From Bradyrhizobium sp. CB1015 (GTDB taxonomy: Bacteria; Pseudomonadota; Alphaproteobacteria; Rhizobiales; Xanthobacteraceae): a stretch of DNA of 64,000 nucleotides. The notes below the pieces were generated by a model that worked only from the letters and a program-made list of their open reading frames with translations, had not been told where the DNA came from and ran no database searches. Every line of letters begins with the position of its first letter. Position 1 is the stretch's first letter. The position numbers and the translations under genes are program-made. The stretch is from the NCBI RefSeq assembly GCF_025200925.1, contig NZ_CP104174.1, forward strand, positions 8,348,735 to 8,412,734, in the 5' to 3' direction. Positions 1 through 8,029 of this stretch are shown one piece after another.

Positions 1-104
1 CGAACGACTACCGCGTCAACAAGCAGATGCAGATGATGAAGTTCAACGGCGAGCGCTGGGAGCTGTTCGGACCGATCATCGAGGACACCGGCCCGTCGGG
101 CTAG
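1..104 (+). CDS. ABC transporter substrate-binding protein, C-terminal end (partial)
   Basis: The first 34 codons of the window are open in frame 3 and end at a TAG. The peptide ends FNGERWELFGPIIED followed by a short tail, which resembles the C-terminus of periplasmic branched-chain-amino-acid-type (LivK-like) receptors of rhizobial ABC importers. The gene begins outside the window, so the ligand and partner genes are unknown. A clear intrinsic terminator follows 26 bases after the stop, so this is probably the last gene of its unit. The family call rests on a short tail and is moderate. Confidence 0.6.
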   Translation, partial: NDYRVNKQMQMMKFNGERWELFGPIIEDTGPSG

Positions 105-130
105 CAGTTGTTAGAATTCCGCGACACGAT

Positions 131-152
131 CGGCCTGCAGGCCGCCTTTTTT
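131..152 (+). terminator. Intrinsic terminator of the substrate-binding-protein gene
   Basis: CGGCC and GGCCG form a GC stem around a TGCA loop, followed by CC and a run of six T. The position just past the partial receptor gene fits rho-independent termination. Confidence 0.75.
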
Positions 153-167
153 GGCTCGGTCCACCAC

Positions 168-340
168 CGTCACCCTGAGGCGGCCGCTTCTTCAGCGGCC
201 CTCGAAGGGCGACGGCTCGGCTGACCGCACACGCAGAAGCGTTGGGGCCGTGCATCCTTCGAGGCTCCCGGCAGGATGCTTTGCATCGCGCCTCTCGCAC
301 CTCCAGCGACAACGGCTTCGCCGTTGCGCGGGGATGACGG
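168..340. repeat. Interspersed palindromic repeat, family A (CACCCTGAGG / CCTTCGAGG type), copy 1
   Basis: The element opens with CCGTCACCCTGAGG, contains GGCCCTCGAAGG and CATCCTTCGAGGCTC, and closes with a GATGACGG end that mirrors the opening. Related copies lie near 10.0, 22.1, 24.2, 48.8 and 59.0 kb. The arms can fold into long hairpins. It fills the space between the terminator and the 3' end of the DUF1330 gene and has no credible coding content. Confidence 0.8.
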
Positions 341-366
341 GGAGAGCTTGTCGCTCGGGGCGGCGC

Positions 367-792
367 CTAGGTCGGTATCTCTCCAAAGTTCTTCCCGACC
401 GGCAGCACGGCGTGGCGGATCAGCCGCGAATCCTCGACCGCGGCCTGGCGGTGCTTCACCGCCTCGCGATAGACGGGATCGCGGATCATCTCGACGAAGG
501 CGGCAACGCTCGGATATTCGGCGATGAAGCAATGGTCCCAGCGTTCCTCCTGCGGGCCGATCAGCATCAGCTCGAATCTGCCCTGCCAGACGATGCGGCC
601 GCCGAGACGCTCGAACACCGGGCCGCTTTCGCGGCCATAGGCCGCATAGGCCTCTGCGCCGCTGGCCTTGCGGCCGTCCGGATAGGCCGCCTCTTTGCGC
701 AGGCGGACCAGGTTGAGCATGTGGATCGGGCCGGGGCGATCGTTCTCCCGGAATTGCGCGAAGATCTCCTTGGTCGGATCGATATGGCCCAT
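367..792 (-). CDS. DUF1330 domain protein
   Basis: The 141-residue product has the small ferredoxin-like-fold pattern of DUF1330: an early HMLNLVRLR strand, a YAAYGRESGPVFERLGGR helix, and WDHCFIAEYPSVAAF near the end. The family is usually 95-145 residues and has no settled reaction. An ATG six codons further upstream is also open, but the chosen ATG has GAGGGAG at a good distance upstream, so translation most likely begins MGHIDPTKE. No signal peptide or membrane segment is seen. It is a single gene, flanked by a repeat on its 3' side and divergent from the penicillin-binding protein gene. Confidence 0.85.
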   Translation of the reverse strand: MGHIDPTKEIFAQFRENDRPGPIHMLNLVRLRKEAAYPDGRKASGAEAYAAYGRESGPVFERLGGRIVWQGRFELMLIGPQEERWDHCFIAEYPSVAAFVEMIRDPVYREAVKHRQAAVEDSRLIRHAVLPVGKNFGEIPT

Positions 793-960
793 GGCGCTCC
801 CTCTTTTCATTGATAGGCGATCCTAGCCTTGCGGCCCCAGAAGCGGAACTGCGGCCGGCGAATGCCGCATCTCCTAATCGCGCGTTAACGCCGGGGTAAC
901 CCGGCCTTAAACAGCGACCGCTAGCGTCTCGGCGGGGCGAGCTGACCGGGCGTTTGGCGT

Positions 961-3171
961 ATGGCGTGGGGAAAGAAAAAGGGTACGCGGAAGGAGCCGC
1001 TGTTCGGCTTGCCCGCGGCGCTCGCCGATCTGCGCCTCACCCCGGCGGACCGCGTTCCCGGCGGCGACGACAAGCCGAAGAAATCTGCCAAACCATCCGC
1101 CAAGCGCAAGAGCGAGGATGCCGGCGACGAGCCGCCGCGCGAGCGCAAAGCACCGGCCGGCCGCAGCGGCGCCAAGCGGCGGTCGAAGTCGCGCTTCGGT
1201 GCGGGCCTTGGCCGCCTGGTCTATTGGGGCGCGGTGCTGAGCCTGTGGGGCGTCATCGCCGTGATCGGCGTCGTGATCTATGTCGGCGCGCATCTGCCGC
1301 CGATCCAGTCGCTGGAAATCCCCAAGCGCCCGCCGACGATCCAGATCGTCGGCATCGACGGCAGCATGCTGGCGCAGCGCGGCGAGATGGCCGGCGCCAA
1401 TGTCGCGCTGAAGGATCTGCCGCCGTACTTGCCGAAGGCCTTCATCGCCATCGAGGACCGCCGCTTCTATTCGCATTTCGGCATCGACCCGGTCGGCATC
1501 CTGCGCGCGCTCGTCACCAACGTGCTTCATCGCGGTGTGTCGCAGGGCGGCTCGACCTTGACGCAGCAGCTCGCCAAAAACCTGTTCCTGACCCAGGAGC
1601 GCACCATGCAGCGCAAGCTGCAGGAGGTGGAGCTGGCGATCTGGCTGGAGCGCAAGCATTCCAAGGACGAGATCCTGGAGCTTTATCTCAACCGCGTCTA
1701 TTTCGGCTCCGGCGCCTACGGCGTCGAGGCGGCGGCGCAGAAATATTTCGGCAAGTCGGCGAAGACCGTGACGGTCGCGGAAGCCGCGATGCTGGCCGGC
1801 CTCGTCAAGTCGCCGTCCCGCCTTGCGCCGAACCGCAACCCCGAAGGCGCCGAAGCGCGGGCGCAGATCGTGCTCGCGGCGATGGCGGATGCGAAGTTCA
1901 TCACCGACGCGCAGGCGAAGGCCTCGATCGGCCATCCCTCCTACAACGTGAAGCCGGCCGGCGCCGGCACGGTGAATTACGTCGCCGACTGGATCGGCGA
2001 GGTGCTGGATGATCTGGTTGGCCAGATCGACGAGAGCATCAAGGTCGAGACCACGATCGATCCGAAGCTGCAGAGCGTGGCGGAAGCCGCCATCATCGAC
2101 GAGCTCGCGGCCAAGAGCGTGAAGTTCAACGTCAGCCAGGGCGCGCTGGTGGCCATGACGCCCGACGGCGCGGTGCGGGCCATGGTGGGCGGGCGGAACT
2201 ATTCCGAAAGCCAGTACAACCGCGCGGTCACCGCCAGGCGCCAGCCGGGCTCCTCGTTCAAGCCGTTCGTGTACCTCACCGCGCTCGAGCAGGGGCTGAC
2301 GCCCGACACCATGCGCCAGGACGCGCCGATCGAGGTCAAGGGCTGGAAGCCCGAGAACTACACCCATGAATATTTCGGTGCGGTGACGCTGACGCAGGCG
2401 CTGGCGATGTCGCTCAACACGGTCGCCATCCGCCTCGGCCTCGAGGTCGGGCCGAAGAACGTGGTGCGCACCGCGCACCGGCTCGGCATCTCCTCCAAGC
2501 TCGAGCCCAACGCCTCGATCGCGCTCGGCACCTCCGAAGTCTCGGTGATCGAGCTGGTCGGCGCCTATGCGCCGTTCGCCAATGGCGGCCTCGCAGTGGC
2601 GCCGCATGTCGTCACGCGGATCAGGACGGTCAGCGGCAAGCTGCTCTACATGCGCCAGCCGGAGGAGCGCAATCAGGTGATCGACCCCCGCTATGTCGGC
2701 ATGATGAACGCGATGATGCGGGAGACGCTGATATCGGGCACCGCCAAGAAGGCGGAGATCCCGGGCTGGCCGGCGGCCGGCAAGACCGGCACCAGCCAGG
2801 ACTATCGCGACGCCTGGTTCATCGGCTACACCGCCAATCTCGTCACCGGCGTCTGGCTCGGCAATGACGACAACTCGCCGACCAGGAAGGCCACCGGCGG
2901 CGGCCTGCCGGTGGAAGTGTGGTCGCGCTTCATGCGCACCGCGCACGAGGGCGTGCCGGTGGCAGCCTTGCCGAGCTCTCCTAGCGGCTGGGGCCTGTCG
3001 AACCTCGCGCAGGCGGCCTCGCAGGTGTCGCCGCCGACGCCCGCGGCTCCGCCACAAGCGAACGCCGGCGGCTATCGCCCGCCGCCTCCGACGCGCGCCA
3101 ATGTGCGCCCCGAAGCAGCCGCCGGGCTCGATGGCTGGCTGATGGACCGGCTGTTCGGTGGGAATCGGTAG
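961..3171 (+). CDS. Class A (bifunctional) penicillin-binding protein, PBP1A type
   Basis: The 736-residue inner-membrane enzyme polymerises lipid II and cross-links peptidoglycan. A basic Lys/Arg-rich cytoplasmic tail (about 1-80) precedes one membrane span (about 84-107). The GT51 glycosyltransferase domain shows EDRRFYSHFG (catalytic Glu165) and GGSTLTQQLAKN. The transpeptidase domain shows S431-S-F-K434 (nucleophile Ser431), S484-L-N486 and K608-T-G610. The C-terminus is Pro/Ala-rich and low in complexity. All catalytic motifs are intact and the length is normal. It stands alone between divergent and convergent neighbours. An antisense frame open through nearly the whole gene is a high-GC artefact. 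Confidence 0.95.
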   Translation: MAWGKKKGTRKEPLFGLPAALADLRLTPADRVPGGDDKPKKSAKPSAKRKSEDAGDEPPRERKAPAGRSGAKRRSKSRFGAGLGRLVYWGAVLSLWGVIAVIGVVIYVGAHLPPIQSLEIPKRPPTIQIVGIDGSMLAQRGEMAGANVALKDLPPYLPKAFIAIEDRRFYSHFGIDPVGILRALVTNVLHRGVSQGGSTLTQQLAKNLFLTQERTMQRKLQEVELAIWLERKHSKDEILELYLNRVYFGSGAYGVEAAAQKYFGKSAKTVTVAEAAMLAGLVKSPSRLAPNRNPEGAEARAQIVLAAMADAKFITDAQAKASIGHPSYNVKPAGAGTVNYVADWIGEVLDDLVGQIDESIKVETTIDPKLQSVAEAAIIDELAAKSVKFNVSQGALVAMTPDGAVRAMVGGRNYSESQYNRAVTARRQPGSSFKPFVYLTALEQGLTPDTMRQDAPIEVKGWKPENYTHEYFGAVTLTQALAMSLNTVAIRLGLEVGPKNVVRTAHRLGISSKLEPNASIALGTSEVSVIELVGAYAPFANGGLAVAPHVVTRIRTVSGKLLYMRQPEERNQVIDPRYVGMMNAMMRETLISGTAKKAEIPGWPAAGKTGTSQDYRDAWFIGYTANLVTGVWLGNDDNSPTRKATGGGLPVEVWSRFMRTAHEGVPVAALPSSPSGWGLSNLAQAASQVSPPTPAAPPQANAGGYRPPPPTRANVRPEAAAGLDGWLMDRLFGGNR

Positions 3172-3200
3172 GTCTTGCTGAGGGGCCTCAAAACAAAACT

Positions 3201-3227
3201 GCGAAAACAACCCCATGCACAGTAGAA
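3201..3227. repeat. Short dispersed repeat, family F (CCCCATGCACAGTAGAA), copy 1
   Basis: These 27 bases match positions 54307-54333 at 26 of 27 sites, and the similarity continues a little upstream (a GGGG..CT.CAAAAC stretch). It lies in the non-coding stretch after the penicillin-binding protein gene. Its function is unknown. It is neither an obvious hairpin nor coding. Confidence 0.7.
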
Positions 3228-3360
3228 AGCGACGTCCGGCGTGACGCGGGGTGGATCACGCGAAGCATTTGATACGCCGGGATGAATCGGGCATGCGCCG
3301 CGATCGCTGCGAAGTGTGGCGAGAATCGAGCGAGGTGCGGTGACGTCTCCCCACTCTCCG

Positions 3361-3481
3361 CCGTCATTCCCCGCGCAGGCGGGGAATCCAGTACGCCGAG
3401 ACACCGAGATTCATAACGGCTGCCGCGGCGTACTGGATCGCCCGCCCCAGTGCGCAAGTGCGCACAAGGCGGGCGATGACA
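3361..3481. repeat. Interspersed palindromic repeat, family D (CCCCGCGCAGGCGGGGAATCC type)
   Basis: The element starts CCGTCATTCCCCGC and ends GGCGGGCGATGAC. TCCAGTACGCCG and GCGGCGTACTGGA form inverted arms around a short centre, with further pairing outside. It fills most of the gap between the stops of the convergent penicillin-binding-protein and metallopeptidase genes. No second copy of this family is seen in the window. Confidence 0.7.
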
Positions 3482-3525
3482 GTGTTTGCTGGGTTGGCAG
3501 CATAGGCCCAGTCGGCAGCGTCGGC

Positions 3526-4281
3526 CTAATCCTCGACGCCATACCGGTGCAGATCGTTGCCGTACGTGTCGAGCCACTTCTTGGCGCGCTCCATCGACGG
3601 GCAGACCTTGCCGCAGACGCGCCAGAAGCGGGCGGAGTGGTTCATCTCGACGAGATGGGCGACCTCGTGCGCGGCGAGGTAGTCGAGCACGAAGGGCGGG
3701 GCGAGGATCAGGCGCCAGGAGAACGACAGCGAGCCGGCCGAGGTGCAGGAGCCCCAGCGGCTGGACTGATCGCGGATCGAGAGCCGCTTGACCCTGACGC
3801 CGAGCTCGGCAGCGTAGGCTTCCGCCGAGCGCTGCAGGTCGCGGCGCGCCTCGCGCTTGAGGAAGTCATGCACACGACGGTCGGCATGTTCGACCCCACC
3901 GGCGACGCAGAGAATGCGTTCACCGCTGTCGCGCACCTCGGTCCACACCGTGCCGCGCTGGCCGGCGCGATGAACGATGCGATGCGGCGTGCCGCGCAGC
4001 GGTATCACCGTGCCCGGCTGGAACGGCGCGGCCTTCGGCAAGCGGCCGAGACGCGCGGCGATCCACGCACCGTGACGCTGTGCGAAGTCTTTTGCTTCGG
4101 CCAGCGTGCCGCGCGGCGGCATGGTGAGGATGGCTTCGCGGTCGCTCGGATGAATTCTGAGCGTGTAGCGACGCGCGCGGCGGTGCCGGCGCAGCCGAAT
4201 CGCAAAAAATTGCGATCCGTGGGTGATGACGAGGGTCTTTGGTTCGTGGGGCCGCCGATAGAGGAGTGCGCGAGTGGCCAT
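3526..4281 (-). CDS. YgjP/SprT-like zinc metallopeptidase (DUF45)
   Basis: The predicted 251-residue protein has the metallopeptidase signature HEVAHLVEMNHSARFW, where the two His of HExxH and a downstream His would bind zinc. It is preceded by WGSCTSAGSLSFSWRLILAP, typical of the YgjP (M48-like, DUF45) family. The N-terminal half carries the family's IRLRRHRRARRYTLRIHP strand-rich region. Substrates are not established for this family. The frame is open 28 codons further upstream, but the ATG giving MATRALLYRRP fits family length better; neither start has a strong ribosome site. The gene converges on the penicillin-binding-protein gene. Confidence 0.85.
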   Translation of the reverse strand: MATRALLYRRPHEPKTLVITHGSQFFAIRLRRHRRARRYTLRIHPSDREAILTMPPRGTLAEAKDFAQRHGAWIAARLGRLPKAAPFQPGTVIPLRGTPHRIVHRAGQRGTVWTEVRDSGERILCVAGGVEHADRRVHDFLKREARRDLQRSAEAYAAELGVRVKRLSIRDQSSRWGSCTSAGSLSFSWRLILAPPFVLDYLAAHEVAHLVEMNHSARFWRVCGKVCPSMERAKKWLDTYGNDLHRYGVED

Positions 4282-4523
4282 GTCTGTGAGTCCGGGGAGC
4301 AGGAGTTCGCCCGGATTCTGCCATAACCGCCGCCAGGGAAAGCGCTCGGCGCAAAAACAAATCATTTGCCCAATATACAGCGGTCAGGCGTCCGGGAGAC
4401 CCTACAGACTGGGGTTGGAACCGGCTTTTTTCGCCCCCGCTGGACGCATGCGACACCCCCAAGGGGTGAGGGTAGACTCACTCCTATAAAGCTACCTAAA
4501 TACCGCGAATCTGACGGGAACTT

Positions 4524-4550
4524 GCCCCTGCCGGAGGCCTTGGCAGGGGC
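4524..4550 (-). terminator. Stable hairpin downstream of phaZ
   Basis: GCCCCTGCC pairs perfectly with GGCAGGGGC around a nine-base loop, about 30 bases past the phaZ stop. No U-run follows on the minus strand, so it may be a 3' stabilising or rho-assisted element rather than a classical terminator. Confidence 0.4.
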
Positions 4551-4582
4551 CGAAATTTCGACGGGAAAGCCGAAATTCAGGG

Positions 4583-5911
4583 TTATTCAGCCGCAAGCGC
4601 CCGCAACGAGGCAGGATTCGCCGCCGAAACCATGAAGTCGTGAATCCGCGGCATGATCTCCGACTTGAAACGCGATCCGTTGAACACGCCGTAATGTCCG
4701 ACGCCCTTCTGGACGTAATGAACGCGGCGATGATCGGGAATCGAGCTGCACAATGTGTGCGTCGCTTCGGTCTGACCGAGGCCGGAGATGTCGTCGTTCT
4801 CGCCTTCGACCGTCATCAGCGCGACGCGCTTGACCTTGGAAGGATCGACGCGGGTTCCGCGATGGGTCATCTCGCCCTTCGGCAGCGAGTGCTTCACGAA
4901 CACGGTGTCGACAGTCTGCAGGTAATACTCGGCCGGCAGATCCATCACCGCGAGATATTCGTCGTAGAAATCGCGATGCTTGTCGACGAGGTCGCCGTCG
5001 CCCTTCACCAGATGGGCAAACAGCTGCTTGTGGGCATCCATGTGCCGGTCGAGATTCATGCTGATGAAGCCGTTGAGCTGCAAGAATCCCGGATAGACGT
5101 CGCGCATCATGCCCGGATGCGGAAACGGCACCTTGGTGATGACGTGGTTGCGGAACCAGTCGATGCCGCGCTCCTGAGCGAGATTGTTCACCCCAGTCGG
5201 GTTGCGCCGGGTGTCGATCGGGCCGCCCATCAGCGTCATCGAGGTCGGCACGAACGGATCGCGCCGCGCTTCCATGATCGAGACGGCCGCGACGACGGGC
5301 ACGGAGGGCTGGCACACCGCCATCACGTGGGTGTTGCCGCCGAGCACATGCAGCATCTCGATGACATAGTCGATGTAGTCGTCGAGATCGAAGCGGCCTT
5401 CGCTCAAGGGCACCATGCGGGCGTCGGCCCAATCGGTGATGTAGACCTCATGCGCCGGCAGGAAGGCTTCGACCGTGCCGCGCAGCAGCGTCGCATAATG
5501 CCCCGACATCGGAGCCACGATCAGCACGCGCGGCTGCGGGCTGCGCAGCGGACGGGCGAACTTGCGATCGAAGTAGAGCAGCTTGCAGAACGGCTTTTCC
5601 CAGACCGAGCGGATCTCGACGGGGACGCGGATGCCGTTGACCTCGGTGTCGTTGAGGCCCCATTCCGGCTTGCCGTAGCGGCGCGTGGTGCGTTCGAACA
5701 ATTCGCAGGCCGCGGCAACCGACTTGCCGACCTCGGTGCGCGACCAGGGATTGAGGGGATTCTGAAACAGCAGCTTGGTCGCGTCGGTGACCGCACGAGC
5801 CGGATTGAGAGAGGCGTGCGCCATCTCGTACATCCAGTACATCGGCGTCGTCAGGACCGGACTGCCTTCTGCCGCCAGGGGCGGCGCGCCGCCAAACTCA
5901 CCAATAGGCAT
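4583..5911 (-). CDS. phaZ: Intracellular polyhydroxyalkanoate depolymerase
   Basis: The 442-residue cytoplasmic enzyme hydrolyses stored poly-3-hydroxybutyrate granules. The catalytic cysteine lies in MAVCQPSVP (Cys200), the lipase-box substitute of PhaZ1-type depolymerases. RVLIVAPMSGHYATLLRGTVE (about 128-148) and VGHYGVFNGSRF near the C-terminus match the PHB_depo_C domain. There is no signal peptide, consistent with an intracellular form. The frame is open 18 codons upstream, but GAAGAGGA sits seven bases before the ATG of MPIGEFGG, which decides the start. It is monocistronic. A second, unrelated PHB-depolymerase-type esterase lies near 16 kb. Confidence 0.93.
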   Translation of the reverse strand: MPIGEFGGAPPLAAEGSPVLTTPMYWMYEMAHASLNPARAVTDATKLLFQNPLNPWSRTEVGKSVAAACELFERTTRRYGKPEWGLNDTEVNGIRVPVEIRSVWEKPFCKLLYFDRKFARPLRSPQPRVLIVAPMSGHYATLLRGTVEAFLPAHEVYITDWADARMVPLSEGRFDLDDYIDYVIEMLHVLGGNTHVMAVCQPSVPVVAAVSIMEARRDPFVPTSMTLMGGPIDTRRNPTGVNNLAQERGIDWFRNHVITKVPFPHPGMMRDVYPGFLQLNGFISMNLDRHMDAHKQLFAHLVKGDGDLVDKHRDFYDEYLAVMDLPAEYYLQTVDTVFVKHSLPKGEMTHRGTRVDPSKVKRVALMTVEGENDDISGLGQTEATHTLCSSIPDHRRVHYVQKGVGHYGVFNGSRFKSEIMPRIHDFMVSAANPASLRALAAE

Positions 5912-5936
5912 ATTATAATCCTCTTCGCATCGCAGC

Positions 5937-5965
5937 ATACTGCCGAATGCGCAATATTGCGTCAA
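5937..5965 (-). promoter_or_regulatory. Candidate phaZ promoter with an overlapping palindrome
   Basis: On the minus strand TTGACG is followed by 17 bases and CAGTAT, about 25-30 bases before the phaZ start. The -35 element overlaps the perfect 12-bp palindrome CGCAATATTGCG (5950-5961), a plausible repressor site. The -10 match is weak (three of six). Confidence 0.4.
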
Positions 5966-6031
5966 TCCATGGTTCCGTACATCTACGTGCCCGGAACGGC
6001 CAAATCAGCATGAATCCACGGGAAAGTGACG

Positions 6032-6850
6032 TTATTCACCGCCGGACAGCAGCGAGCCGTGCCGCTTTGCGCTGCGCAAAAGGGCAAGGAATGCCCCAAA
6101 AGATGCAACCAAAAGGACGGCATTGATGAACAACGCCTCCAGCATCAGATCGGTCCTAAAGGTCTGCTCGATCAGGAGCGCGCGCATTCCCTCGAAGGCA
6201 TAGGTCGGCGGCAATGCCCAGGCGACGTATTGCAGCCAGACCGGCAACACGCTGACGGGATAGTAGACGCAGGCGAGCGGCAGGATCGCGAACATCAATG
6301 TCCAGACGATGCTCTCGGCGCCGAGGCCGTTACGCAGCACGAGGCCCGAGACGAAGATGCCGACCGACCAGCTCGTGAAGATCAGATTGCAGAAGAACGC
6401 GATCAGCGGCAGGCCTAGCGCGTAGACATTGAAGTGAAACAGGAACAGCGCCAGCAGCGTCATCGGAATGATCCCGATCGCAAGCCGGATCAGGCTCATG
6501 ACCATCAGCGACAGCAGGAACTCGATCGGCCTCAAGGGGCTCATCATGAGATTGCCGATGTTGCGCGCCCACATCTCCTCCAGGAAGGAGATGGAGAAGC
6601 CGAGCTGGCCGCGAAACAGGATGTCCCAGAGGATGACGGCGCCGATCAGCGTGCCGCCGGCGCGCGCGAAGAAGTTGGCGTTTTCGGCGATGTAGAGCTG
6701 GAGAAAGCCCCAGGTGATGACCTGCAGCGCCGGCCAATAGAGCAGCTCGAGCAGCCGCGGCCAGGACGATAGCAGCAAATACCAATAGCGCAGGATCATC
6801 GCGCCGATGCGATGCACGGCGATGCCGCGGTGGAGGGAGACGTCGGTCAT
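6032..6850 (-). CDS. ABC-2 type transporter permease
   Basis: The 272-residue integral membrane protein has about six hydrophobic segments and the ABC2_membrane pattern, including QVITWGFLQLYI and the late VYYPVSVLPVWLQYVAWALPPTYAFEG, typical of exporter permeases of the NodJ/DrrB class. The ATG giving MTDVSLHRG has GGGAG upstream, so the longer open frame that runs into the upstream repeat is not used. It follows the ATPase gene in the same direction but is separated from it by a 150-bp repeat. The exported substrate cannot be read from the sequence. Confidence 0.88.
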   Translation of the reverse strand: MTDVSLHRGIAVHRIGAMILRYWYLLLSSWPRLLELLYWPALQVITWGFLQLYIAENANFFARAGGTLIGAVILWDILFRGQLGFSISFLEEMWARNIGNLMMSPLRPIEFLLSLMVMSLIRLAIGIIPMTLLALFLFHFNVYALGLPLIAFFCNLIFTSWSVGIFVSGLVLRNGLGAESIVWTLMFAILPLACVYYPVSVLPVWLQYVAWALPPTYAFEGMRALLIEQTFRTDLMLEALFINAVLLVASFGAFLALLRSAKRHGSLLSGGE

Positions 6851-6879
6851 GGCGCGCTCCCGTAGCCCGCACAACGTCT

Positions 6880-7030
6880 CGTCATTCCGGGGCGCGCGGA
6901 GCGCGAGCCCGGAATCCATAACCACAGGCCACTGTTGTGGGGCGAGACGGGTAACTCCGAGTCTTCGCCAAACTCAATCCTGTGGTTATGGATCCCGGGC
7001 TCGCGACTACGTCGCGCCCCGGGGTGACAG
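6880..7030. repeat. Interspersed palindromic repeat, family B (CATTCCGGGGCGCG type), copy 1
   Basis: The outer arms are CATTCCGGGGCGCG and CGCGCCCCGGGGTGAC. The inner arms are AATCCATAACCACAGG and CCTGTGGTTATGGATCC, around the core GGTAACTCCGAGTC (6950-6963). It separates the ATPase and permease genes of one transporter, so it is probably transcribed inside that operon. Related copies occur near 10.8, 12.8, 15.4, 20.0 and 59.8 kb. Confidence 0.85.
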
Positions 7031-7106
7031 GCTCCATCCGGGGCCGCTGCATGCGGATAGATTGCTCCCGGATTGCGCTGCGCTCCATCCGGGCTACGGC
7101 TCCCCC

Positions 7107-7910
7107 TCACCGCACCGCCTCCTTCGCCCCATTTGCGCGGCCGCGGGCGACGTCCAGAAACACCTCCTCCAGCGTGGTGCGGTTGTAGCGGGCCATGATC
7201 GCCTCGGGCGTATCGTCGTCCTCGATGCGGCCGCGCTTCATGATGATGATCCGGTCGCAGAGCCGCTCGACCTCGAGCATGTTGTGCGAGGCCAGCAGAA
7301 TGGTGGCGTTGTTGTCCCGGCGGTACCGCTCCAGATGCGCCCGCACCCAATCGGCGGTATCGGGGTCGAGGGAGGCGGTCGGCTCGTCCAGCAAGAGCAG
7401 CTCGGGCTGGTTGATCAGCGCCTTCGCCAGCGCAACGCGGGTCTTCTGTCCGGCAGAGAGCTTGCCGTTGGCGCGGTCGATGAAATCGCCGAGGTCGAGA
7501 TCGGCGGCGAGCCTGGCAATGCGGTCGGCGAGGTCCTTCACGGCATAGAGCTTGCCGAACACGGTGAGGTTCTGCCGCACGGTGAGCCGCATCGGCATGT
7601 CGACATAGGGGCTCTCGAAATTCATCCGCCCCAGCACCGACGCGCTCTCGTCAGGCATCTCATGACCGAGCACCTGCACGCGGCCGGAGGTCGGCAGCAC
7701 CAGGCCCATGATCATCGCGATGGTCGTGGTCTTGCCGGCGCCATTGCCGCCGAGAAGCCCCGTGATGCTGCCGCGCGGCAGCGAAAAGGAGATGTCGTCG
7801 ACGGCGCGGGTCTGCTTGTAGACCTTGACGAGGTGATCGACAGCAATTGCCGCGGACGGATTTCGATCCGCGACAGTCGGCCGACTTGAAGCCTTGTCAT
7901 TCTCGGTCAT
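7107..7910 (-). CDS. ABC transporter ATP-binding protein
   Basis: The 267-residue ATPase has Walker A GGNGAGKT, signature LSAGQKTRVALAKAL, Walker B LLLLDEPTASLDPDT and an H-loop ASHNML. GRVQVLGHEMPDES and the IEDDDTPEAIMARY tail fit drug or polysaccharide exporter ATPases such as CcmA/NodI-like subunits. It would power the ABC-2 permease encoded downstream. The chosen ATG gives MTENDKASS; an upstream in-frame ATG adds 20 unconserved residues. The gene is divergent from regS, so the regulatory region lies in the roughly 120 bases between them. Confidence 0.92.
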   Translation of the reverse strand: MTENDKASSRPTVADRNPSAAIAVDHLVKVYKQTRAVDDISFSLPRGSITGLLGGNGAGKTTTIAMIMGLVLPTSGRVQVLGHEMPDESASVLGRMNFESPYVDMPMRLTVRQNLTVFGKLYAVKDLADRIARLAADLDLGDFIDRANGKLSAGQKTRVALAKALINQPELLLLDEPTASLDPDTADWVRAHLERYRRDNNATILLASHNMLEVERLCDRIIIMKRGRIEDDDTPEAIMARYNRTTLEEVFLDVARGRANGAKEAVR

Positions 7911-8029
7911 GCTGGCCGTTCTTCTGCTATTGCATCGGCGAGCGCAAGGCTTGATGTAAGGGCTCCTCATCGGGCGGTTCCGTCAGCCCAGCGTTCGTGA
8001 CCTTGGAAGGCGCCGCCACATTGGCCGAT

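Noticed and set aside
168..340. CRISPR array or tandem repeat at the family A and B elements
   Set aside because: The elements are dispersed single palindromes without regular repeat-spacer order or cas genes.
907..3216. 769-codon open frame antisense to the penicillin-binding protein gene
   Set aside because: Arg/His/Gly-rich, no family motif, mirrors the third-position GC of the real gene.
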